A stretch of 64,000 nucleotides of DNA from Clytia hemisphaerica (lineage: Eukaryota > Cnidaria > Hydrozoa > Leptothecata > Clytiidae), in NCBI GenBank assembly GCA_902728285.1, contig CACVBU010001205.1:551309-615308 (forward strand), written 5' to 3'. Within the stretch, counting starts at the first letter, position 1, and every line of letters starts with the position of its first letter. The notes under the pieces were generated by a model that saw only the letters and a list, made by a program, of their open reading frames with translations, made no database searches and was not told where the DNA came from. A program made the position numbers and the translations under genes. Below, one piece after another: positions 13,201-25,200 of the stretch.

Positions 13201-16200
13201 GTTAGTAGATTCGACCTTTAGAGGCCGGGTCTAACCAAGAAGCTGAGGAATGGTATAAGGCGCCTGCTTAATAATGCTCAAAAATCAAAGCAAAGGATCA
13301 AAAGGTATGTAAAGAAAGTTCATCCTTGACTTTAGATGCAAAACTTACTGAATTTATAAGCTTGGTTTAAGAGGTTAATACAGATTATTTTAATAGCTTT
13401 GCCTGTAAAATAGTTTCAATCATACAGTTACATAATCGTTCAGCCAGCCTTACAATTACATAGTCATTACGTAAACATGTTGTAGACCACACATGAAAAG
13501 AATTGATTCTAACTTGATCAAAAATCACTATATTAATACCAAAGGCATATAAACCAATCATCTTCACTGATTGGCCTTCCATCAGTGAGGCAAACCACAC
13601 TGGAATAGAACTGATTCCAATAATTTGATCAAAAAAGTACTATATTAATGCCATCACGTGTACATCAATCAATCATCTTTACTTTCATCACCGAGGCAGA
13701 TACTAATCGATATCAAGTAATCAAGTAATCAATACTGTCATCAAGAACAATTAGTTTTTGCAAGGTCACGACTGAAAATGGTAATTTGAGTTTTGAATAT
13801 TCGAAAATATCCGTTCTATAAAAACTAATATAACAATAGCGTTCAGTTTGAGGTCGTTGTTGTTATTTTCTGCCCGCGCAGTTTGATTATTAGCCCGAGA
13901 GTGTCATTTGGGCCCGACGCGAAGCAATGGTTTGCAATGGCTTTAACAAGTTTTGAGTACCCTTGCGAGCGGGCCGCAAATGACCAAAAAGTGTTTTTTT
14001 CTGACGTCAGTTTAGTCTTTTCGCTTCAATGCAACGACTTCAATAAAGTTCCGAGCGGGCCGCAAATGACGTTATCGCCCTATAACCAGGGCGGTTAATT
14101 ATGTTTCAGCCCTCTGAAGCGCGACGTCTTAGTTTTCTCAGCGCGGGTATGACTATTTGAGTCATAGAATATCTCAATACCGCCCGCCGTTCGAATCTTT
14201 AATGGCTTACTTAATGACCGCTATATGGATAATAATCTGGATTCGAAAAAACAGTTTACCTTATAGAAAACTGGAACTTCTATATTTCGAATCTTTCTGT
14301 AATTCAAAAAAAGATTTAGTCCCTTGAAGTAAACTTGCAATTTAAGACCAGGTCTATCAGTCAACTTAATTAATGACTTTGACAGATCGCGTATAAGAGG
14401 CGTAAAAAGTTTTCGAAGAGGTCACCCAGCTCTGCATACCGCCATCTCGGATATCTTATAAACAAGCTGATGGAATATGAAATTTGATAAGCTTTATACT
14501 GTAGAGTGCAAAATGCCTCTAGCTTGAAATGTGAGACTTCGCATTGCTTAAATCAAATATCGGCACTTCATTTATGCCCAATTAAACTTTACACAACACT
14601 CAGACCTTGTAAAACAGGTTTTTCCAGTTCTAAGACATCAAAACTAGAAAGCCAGGAAAATATGAGGAAATTTTAACCGTATGACACTGTAGATTGACAC
14701 AACATTTATTTGTTGCTAAAATAAACAAAATCCGAGATCCGAATTATGTAATCTCTAAATCTACATACATAAAGCCCTCGTATAAAACAGTTGTGGATTA
14801 AGTTGTTACTTTTAAACTTATGCAACCTTTCAAATAATCCTTCTGTATGTCATATCCAATTTCTTTCTCTTTTTTCTTTTCCTATGTTAGCATATGTGAG
14901 TAAAAGAATCGATTCGAGTCCTAGACGATGCTATCATCCGTTTAGAGGGTCAGTAAACGCGGGAAATTATATATACGCAGAGTCAGGGCGGTTTATGGGG
15001 GAAAAAAGCGACGGTAGAGTTTGCAACAAACGTTAACACTGTAAACACCTCTCTCACATCACTGCTTACTCCGCTCCGGGCTAACCACCATTTTCAAATT
15101 TATCCCGCTTCCTAAAAATTGTATTCCCTCTTTTAGTGATCTTGTGTCTAGACGATAGGATCGTCTATTCGAATCCACTCTCCTTTCGATGTTCCGTTCA
15201 GTTCTTAATTAGCCGAGCCGACAGACCGTGGATTCTGAAATAAAAACAGCCGAAAGACTGTCTGAAAGCCCTAAATATTTTCCAAGGCATATTGATGAAT
15301 GATAGTGAAACTCTAATTTGATTCGTTGAACAATGCAAAAAAAAAACTTATACAGTGCCTCAAATATAGACTGACTCATGAATACTTTACAAAGTCTAAC
15401 AAATTCATTTCAAAGATTTTATTTTCTTTAGAAAGCACATAGGTTAATAAATGGTAATATGAGTCAAAGGAAATACTCATTAATGAACAAAATCATGATG
15501 TTAAAGTTGCTAGCTTCAGCATTGGTGTAATTCCCTAATTTTTTTAGAATTAGACGAACCGAATAGGAAGTTAATCTTATGATTAACCATAACCGTAAGC
15601 ATAACTCATCAATATTCAAGGAAACTTAAACTTATCTTTGGTCACAGGGACTTTCATAATTGACGACGCATATGCGGCAGGGTAATTTCCTTGCAAACCA
15701 CCTTATTACGAGTTTGTTTTTATCCGTAAGTTCTTTAATAACTTCTAAACAAAGTCTCCACAGTGAAGCAATTTACAAACTCTAATATCGCGTATGCTTA
15801 AAGGTTTTGTTTTTGAATAAGAGTGATATCGTTTGCTTACTCATCAATTTTTAATTCAGAAGCTTTCTCACATTGAATTGGCACAGACGTGGAGAAATAT
15901 TAGTCGGAAAAGGGAAAAGAAAAACAGTTTTTTTGCTTATATCAGCACAATATAACAATAGGCAAACACTGTCCTGGTATGAAATATGTGTCTGATATGA
16001 AACAGGAACACTTATGTAAAAGTAAAACCTTTAAATCAAAATAATAAAATTTGGTACAAGTTAATTAAATAAAGGCCCTTGGAGAGAATCTACAACGAGA
16101 TTCCCTTCAACGGCAAAGGAGCAAAGCCAGAGCATTTCTAAATATAGGTTCCGTCAAATGGAATGATGCGGCCGACTAAGTCTTTAAGTCGAAAACCTGT

Positions 16201-19200
16201 TTTTATCCAATTAAAGAGCGTTTTATGGTGTTTAGAAGGTACAAAAAGTGATATTATCACCAGTAGGTGACATTTGTTTTCAAAATTATAACCACCTGAC
16301 TTGAAACGTCACGCCGGGACCCGTGCTAAATAGTACCCAAATCTTGCCAAACCTCTGCTGATCAAAAATCAAGACCATCCGGCATGTCCGAAATTGTTTC
16401 ATTTTGTTGTCGCATTAAAGAACAGGGCTTCTCTTGTTTAATTCACTGAGCATTTATATGCCATTTAGCGGTTTAATTAAGGAAGCTAAGTAGTACTCAA
16501 ATCTTGCCAAACCTTTAATTAAAGAAGCTTAATAATTAAGGAGGCTTAATGAGCTAGGAGAAACAAGTAGCTGTAAGGAAGTAACTAAGAAGGAAAATTT
16601 AGATAAACAACAATAACTGTACTCTTCCAAACAATTTAATAAACACCCGGAGCGTTTATTCGAAGTAATAAGGTATATCAAAATTACTCCTAAAGAAAAA
16701 AAAGGGAGTGCAAAGCAAAGCGGAGATTTCTGGAAAATCCTAAGAGTATTGAAGGGGACAGCCACCTAGATATACAGACGTTTGCTCAGATTCTAGCTTA
16801 ATTGAAATTGACAAATTGAAAAAACTACTCTGACTTTCTAGCAAACATTAAAGTAAAGATCACGTTTCTAGTGCGTGATAATCAGCACGACTCAAAAAAC
16901 TGTTGAATTATTGGACTCTTTTTCTCCGTTGGAGTTGAATTATGCTGACCATCCAACAAAATTGGATCTATGTCGTGTATTTCAAAAATTGACTTATTTC
17001 AAGCACTGTTTTGCGGTTTTCATTTCGTAAAAGCCATTAAATAAAAATGATTTACTAACTAAAGTAAGATTTTATCTTTATTTTTTCTTGCTATTCTGCA
17101 TTTTTTACTGAACAAATGATTACTTTAAGGTCAGATTTTTCTTATATTCAAATTTGAAAACTTTGTTTAGCTACGTTTATCAAGGTTACTAATCCAACAA
17201 AAACAAACTGCCAGTCCTAAAAGATTTTAACATTTAGCGCAGAAATTTGTCATTGGGACCAGCTTTAAAATTGCGAGTCATTTGTAAAGTCTGTCAAACA
17301 AAAAAGGGCTAATACCAACGTACGGGCAAACCAACACGCCGTTTCCTCTAAAGCTAAAATGGCTTTAATGGCTCGAATTAACAATTTCAAATGGGTTGGG
17401 CAGTATATGTCCGATCGCTTGATGGTTATGATTTCTAGGTCGAACAAGGAGCTATTTGGCACGGGTGTCCGATGTTTGACCGTTATTTCAAACCCTAGCT
17501 TTCAAATTATTCAGACTTACCAGTAGCCATTTCAGCATTGATCAATTCATCGACAGCTTTTTGTCCAACCACAAACAGTAATTCTTCGACTTCGTGAAAA
17601 TAACTCAAAATCTCCGAAGCTGGTCGGAATCCACATAAAGCTTCGAATGGCGTGATAGCTACAAATGGAGAATTTGTATACATGATTACTGGTTGTCGAT
17701 TTGTTGTTAAGTCAAGATTCTAAGTATAAGATCTCAGTATTCGTGATGTTGCTAGATCAAAACCAACTGCTAGTTTGATGCGAGTCTCAATAGAGGAGAT
17801 ATGATTTATACAGCGCTCTTCTCTCTATTTTTTGTTTAATAAAGTTTGTTGTGTAAAAGATTACGTCATAACGGTTGTCAATCAGCCAATTAGATTAAGA
17901 GTGACAAGAGACCGTCTATCAAAACTGAGATCTTTAGCTTTGTTTTGACAGAGCAATTAATCTTGAACTTACTGTACTTACATAGTACTTATAAGAACAA
18001 AATATATAAGAATTGCTTAGGAAAAAACATTTTCAAAATAATTCCATTTTAAAAACATTTTTAGACTTAAAACCCTTAAAAGCCTTTAAAGAGTTTCGAC
18101 GTTCTTATAAAAATCGCGTTCACATAAATTAAGCAAAAGTTTTCTATAAACACTAAAACATGTTTTGATAGTGTAACAAGCTTTTTATTGAATTAAGTTT
18201 TGATAAAGCTATAAGCTAAGACTTACTAAGTTTAGCCCACAGAATCAGGACGAATTTTCAAGAAAAATTCAAGAAGCATATACAGTAAAATTAAAAGTTT
18301 GTGTAGGAGATTTATTTTTCAATGACTGGTTAGCTCAAAATATTGTATGTACACGGTTTTTTTATAAGAAAATCTAAAATTTTCCTTTCGGATGTTCTTA
18401 TCTTAATGAGTTTTAAGCCTAAAATGTTCTTATTTTAACCATTTGTGAGTATTTTTGTGCACTTTGCGAAGATATTTGATATTTCAGAGTCAACAAAGTC
18501 TTAAAATATTCTTAACTTGTTATTGATATTTTTGCCATGAAAGCTTTATGTGTTATTATGATTTGTCCACTTTCTAACCATGAAAGTTACCAAAAAATCA
18601 GGGCTTGGGCACTATATTCTGAGGTAGGAAAAAAACTTAGCAAACAGAACGGGGAGCAAATAATTTTACATTGTTTCGGAGATGCGTTAGACAACAGCTG
18701 GGAAACGTACTTTATATAATTGGTCAGCCTAAGCTGAGCATTCAAATAGGTAAAATTTTCCACCATCATCATCATAAGACGGCAAAAAAAAAATCCGATT
18801 TCCCGATATTTGCACGGATTTCTTTTCGAGTAAACACCGGGATAAAAAACGCGCGCGATTGCATCAGCCATTGGGATTATTGCATCAGCTTCTTTTATCT
18901 CCCGAATAATGCGCTATCTCTGTATTCATGATAGCATGATTTTTCTGCTAAATGTATTAGCTTCCCAATAAGTTGCCACTACAGTTGTGAAAATTAAAAA
19001 CGAGATTTGGCTGGCTTCGATGAAATGAGAATTTGTACACTTTTTCAATCATCAAGGTGAGACTTCTTTCCTGCCTTTTTTAACAGTGTACTGGCTTTTT
19101 ATTAGTGTTTAAAAAAAGATAGCAGCAATTGTAATTTTACCTCAGTTGCATAAGCTACAAAGAAAAGATAGCATAAGCTTGTCTGTGTTCAATATCAGAC

Positions 19201-22200
19201 AAGCAGCTACAAAACCCAGAGGTTGCATGCGAGCTCCTTGCATCCTCTTACAAAGCTTACTTAACCTACTTAACTTGCTTAACCTGCTTAACCTTGAACC
19301 TATTATATCTACTGAACTTACTGTATATATACAAACTATTATTGAATCAAATTAAATTGACTATTATAATATTGAATTGTGCGAAGGGAAATCCGCACCT
19401 AGAAACTTGTGCGAAGGGAAATCCGCACCTAGAAACTTGTGCGAAGGGAAATCCGCACTTTGAAACTTACATACGTATATAATAAAAACCTTGTACAAAC
19501 AAAACCTTTCCCTAATACCTACACCTACCTCTACCTTCTTATACCAAACACGTGAGATAAAATATATACAAATATTCATATACTTTTTGAAAACGTTTCA
19601 CCTTACTTTTGCTAAAGCTTACAGAATTGCAATATGATATCTATAGAGGCATATCGCGTGTGTATAGGAAGTTTTGCTTTATCAGCTCAGAAAAATGTGA
19701 AAGGTATTTCTAAATCTATTAAAATTGGCTCTAACCTTTCAGATTATGCTTTTACTAAACTATTGAAACCAATCAGATTTTTAGCCCTTTTTACACTTCT
19801 TTTCTTTGCAATTCCAAAGTCGTATGAGACAACCTTTTTTCAGACACACCTAGATTTTGTCCATCTTTCAAAAAATGGTATTTTTTTTCAATATCCAAAT
19901 GCAGCGTTTAATTCAGGAGATCCAAACCTTATTTTTCTCAAAGTTAATTATACACTTCTATTATCAGGTGATATTGAACTAAACCCAGGTCCAAGAACAA
20001 CTAAAGAAAACAAAAGTGATCAAGGGTCTGCTACGTACATTGATTTTACAGACATGACCAATTATCAAGTATCTAAAGCTGTTTTAGGTTCCTTTAACCA
20101 GGCTAACATAGATTTATTTGGGCAAACCGCAGGAACACAATGTAGTACAAATTCTTTGTATGCGATATTCTGGTCTCATTTTCGACGTGTTTCTATTTGG
20201 AAAACTACAGACCTAGATAAAATTTTAATTGAAGGTGATAGGTTGTATAAGTTGTTGAATACAAATGATTATTTATCTGTCGATGAAATGCCACGATTTA
20301 TCGAAACTAACGGTATTATCACCGAACTTGGCTTTTTAAATTTAGAGACTGGCGAAGCTAAACTAATTGATGACTACCCCACGCTTCAAATTCCACTGAG
20401 TACTACTCAAAGTCCTGAATTTAATACCTTAATGATTATTGGCGGTTTTACTATAGCTATTATGAAAAGGTCCCAATGTTTCTTTGTCTTTGATTCACAC
20501 AGCCGGGACAGCCGTGGATTACTAGTTGAAAATGGAGATGGAGCTTCGTGCCTATTAAAGTTTGATAATATTTTTGAACTTGAAAAATATGTTAAGTTTT
20601 TTTATTTAGAGTTTCGGGAAAAAGAATTTCAACATTTTCAAATCCAATTTATTCAAATTAATGAACCAAGTGAAGAGCTAAAAAGGATTCTTCAACTAAG
20701 TTATTCTCGATTTGCAAAGAAAACTTCCAGTGCGACACCTAAAAAACGTAAAAATAATTGTGCTGATGGAAATACTAGAAAGCGACAAAAAACACGTCAG
20801 CAAAGCAATCAAGCCTATTATGAACAAAATAAAGAAAAGATAAATGAAAACAATAGAGCCTATCATGAGCAAAACAAAGAAAAGATAAATGAAAACAATA
20901 AAGCCTATCATGAACAAAACAAAGAAAAGATAAATGAAAACAATAAAGCCTATCATGAACAAAACAAAGAAAAGATAAATGAAAACAATAGAGCCTATCA
21001 TGAACAAAACAAAGAAAAGATAAATGAAAACAATAAAGCCTATCATGAACAAAACAAAGAAAAGATACGTGAAAATAAAAGAGTTTACTACAAAAGAAAT
21101 AAGGACACTCTAAAAGCGAAGCAAAAAATTAATGCTCAAAAAAAAAAATCTGCTAAGCAGTCTGATGACCCAGTGAAAAGATTTAAAAAAATTATATATG
21201 AAGGTCCTTTTTACATATGCGTTTCTTGCCACAGATGTCTATATCGACGTTCAGTTGCTAAATTTTCTCCTGAAAAATACAACATGCCAGAAGACGATTA
21301 TTGTTTAGAAGTAATTTCTTTCGATGGGAAACTGTATATTTGCAGAACGTGCCACACTAAGCTCAAAAAAGATAATTTACCATGTCAGTCAGTTGCAAAC
21401 AAACTAAGCCTTGATGAACTACCAACTGAATTCAGTACTCTTCGCAGACTTGAAAAGGTTTTAATTTCTCGTAGAATCTTATTTAAGAAAATTGCAATAA
21501 TGCCAAAAGGTCAGTTTCCCAAGTTAAAAGGGTCAATTTGTAATGTTCCAATTGACATAGAAGATATTGCTAATACCCTGCCAAGAAAAACTAGTGATAA
21601 TGGTCTTGTCATAGTTAAACTTAAAAGAAAATTAGAATATAAGGGACATGTAATTTTTGAGGCAATTAGGCCTGATTTTGTTAAGCATATGTTAAATTAT
21701 TTAAAAGATAACAATCCTCTTTATCAAGACATAGTGATTGATGTCAGTAACATTTCTGATGATGAAACTATGGTTGGAAATAATACAGATGTTACTAACA
21801 TTAATTCAGCCAGCAATGATAACGAAGAAATTTCTGATGAGGGTAGCAGAACACAAAATGACACAGTTTTAGAACTTGAGACAACAGCAAACCCACTTGA
21901 CGTGTTTCGCTCAAGTGCAAATGAAACAACTCTTATGTCCCATACTCCCACTGAAACAGAAATAGATAATGAAATTTTAACATTAGCACCTGGTCAAGGG
22001 AAAAAACCAATTTCTATTTTGAATGATGAAAATTGTGAAATGCTTGCCCATCCTCATTTGTTTCCCAAAGGTAAATTTGGATTCAACGTTCAACGCAATG
22101 TTAAATTGAGTCCCTCAAAGTACTTTAACCAACGATTATTGAACTATACTCAAAAATTTGCCTCTGATCCAGACTACATATTTTTTGCTAACTCTGTGAT

Positions 22201-25200
22201 TCAACAAGTCTCTTTGACCAGTCAAATAAATGTTGCCATGAGAAAAGTTGCAGCCTCTAATTTAAATGCTGGAATGTTAAGTCAAAATTTCAAAGAAACA
22301 GTGAAACAATTTATTGCAAATGACAAAGCCTTTGCTTTTATGAGTACAGTTAAAGGAACTCCAGCATATTGGAAAAAATTTCAGCAAGAAGTTTTGGCAA
22401 TGGTTAAACAATTAGGGCCACCAACTTTCTTTTTGACTTTAAGCTGTGCTGATCTAAGATGGAATGAATTGATCTCCATAATTTACAAACTCAAGGGTCA
22501 AAATGTTACTAACGAATTTATTGAGAATCTTTCTTATCATGAAAGGTGTGATTTGTTAAATAGCAATCCTGTTCTAGTAGCAAGGCACTTTCAATATAGA
22601 GTTGAAGTATTTTTTAAAGAAATTGTTTTAGATGGTCCACTTGGCAAAACAACTTATTATGCTATTCGGGTTGAATTTCAAGTACGGGGAAGCCCTCATA
22701 TTCATTCTTTTCTTTGGATTTTGAATGCGCCAACATTAACTCCGGAAACAAAATCTGAATACGTAGAATTTGTCGATAAAATCATTAAAGTTTGTTTACC
22801 ATCACAACAAGAAGATCCAGAATTGTTTAACCTTGTAAAAACCTATCAATTACATCGTCATTCGAAAACTTGTCGTAAATATAAAAATACACCTTGTAGA
22901 TTTCATTTCGGCAAATTTTTTTCTGAGCGAACTATTGTTTCAGAGCCTTTGCCACAAGAATTGCCACAAGAGCAAAAACGAACAATACTGTCACTGAGAA
23001 AAGAAGTATTAAGTAAAGTAAGGACATATATAAATGAAAATCTTAATCCAAGTAAAAGAAATTTTTTTAACCCAGATGCTGAAAATTTCAGTCCTGTTCC
23101 AACCATAGATGAAATACTTAATGAATTAGATATTCCCAAGAATGATTATGAATATGCTCTGTCAGTATCTGAAGATGATGATTTTCACCTATATTTGAAG
23201 CGTGATTCAAATGCGTGTTTTGTAAACAATTATTTTACTGAGGGTCTGAAAGCTTGGCAAGCAAATCTGGATATTCAGCCTGTATTTAATTGTTACAAGG
23301 CTGTTACTTACATGTGTGCATATCTGTCCAAAACTGAAGATGAAGTGTCTCATGCTATGAACCAAGCTGTTCAAGAAGCATTCCAAAAACGATTTAGATA
23401 AATATCAGCAAATGAAATCTATTGCGCATGCTTATGTTTCAAAACGGGAAGTATCAGTGCAAGAAGCTGTATATCTTAGCATGCCTGAATTATGGCTAAG
23501 AAAAGTATTTCCAGGTGTAACCTTTGCAAACACCAATGTACCAGAGAAAAGATTTAGAATGTGCCTTAGTGAAAATGAAATAAGTGAGCTTCCTGAAGAT
23601 AGTACCTCGATATTCAAAAAGAATATGCTAGACCGATATTGTGATAGACCAACCAACAACTATGCTAATGGAATTTATGTGTCTGTTTCAAACATGTGTT
23701 ATGCTGAATTTTTGAGGTTTTATAGTATCATGTATGTAGAGAATAAAGAAAATGATTGCCAGCCCAATGAACTTGTAGATGATCTAGTTGAATCAAATCA
23801 TCCAACAAATGGGTACCCAAATATTGTTCCACTCTTGTCCAGTCGAGATAAACTAAAATGTCGTAAAGTTCCATTAGTACTCCGCCTTCATGAGCCAAGT
23901 AGAAACAAGCACCCCGAAGATTATGCTCATCATCTGTTAATGTTATATTATCCTTTTCGTAATGAAAATGAGTTACTCTCTCAGGAACACAATTCTTACA
24001 CACAGAAACTATTTGAACCAGGTGTTGTAGAAATGATTGAAAGGAACAGAGCTTTGATCCAACCATATTCTGGTTTAGTAGATGATGCATTAGTAAGGTT
24101 TAGAACTGACATCACGCTCAATATGAATGACTTTGAACAGCAGGAAAATGATGAAACAAATGCTGAGCTTGAAAGTAATACTGCAAATAATAATGTTGAA
24201 TCAGATGATGAAGCTAATGAAGACACAGTACCATTTAGGGCAGCAATACCAATGGAATCTATTTTGCTTCCTGATAATGAAATAAATACTCGTATAAGAT
24301 CTCTTAATCCTCAACAGAGAGAAATTTTTGATGTAATACACAAATGGGGAAGAAGTTTTGTAAAAAACCTGTCTTCTAAAGATCCTAAAATTGTAGAGCC
24401 ATTCCATATTTTCTTAACCGGTGGCGGAGGCGTGGGAAAAAGCCATTTACTTACAACAATTTATCACTCATTGTCTAAACTTTTAATGTACAGAGGAGGA
24501 GAACCTACTAAACAAAGGATTCTTGTGCTTGCCCCAACAGGTGTAGCAGCGATCAATGTCAATGGAACCACAATTCACACTGGTTTGATTATTCCTACAA
24601 AAAAGCTATTTCCCTTGAATGCTATGTCAAAACAAAATTTGCAAAAAAAACTTGCTTGCGTTGAGATTATAATGATAGATGAAATTTCCATGGTACCTAG
24701 TCGCTTATTTCGAAATATTGATTCAAGGTTACGTGAAATATTCAGTTCTGATAAACCTTTTGGTGGAAAATCAGTCTTACTTTGTGGTGATTTGTATCAA
24801 CTCCCACCAATTTACAGAGATCCAATTTACAAAGCTGATTGTTCATCTATGCAAAGTATTGTCGGATTTGAATTATGGAGAAGTTTCCAAATGGCAGAAT
24901 TGACTGAGGTCATGAGACAGAGAGATGATATAGATTTTGTAGATCTATTAAATCAAGTACGTTTAGGTGAACTTGTGATGAAGAAAAAGAAGAACTTTTA
25001 AAATCTAGATTCATTACAAAAGACAGTCCAGACTACCCTGCTAATATAACTCATATTTATGCAGAAAATAAGCCAGTAGATTTATACAATTTGCAAATGC
25101 TTGAAAAATTACCGACTGAAAAGCATCTGATTCTTGCACAAGATGAGGTACCAAAAAATCTAACAAGAAGTGATTTGAATTTTATTGAAAATGCTAAAGC

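Noticed and set aside
19377..19470. CRISPR-like array
   Set aside because: There are three units with no unique spacers, in a eukaryotic transposon leader. The 30-bp period is a simple tandem duplication.
20696..21052. Hydrophobic minus-strand frame with repeated FMIGFIVFIYLFFVL
   Set aside because: It is the antisense of the charged 15-residue repeat in the Helentron protein. Membrane-like only by chance.
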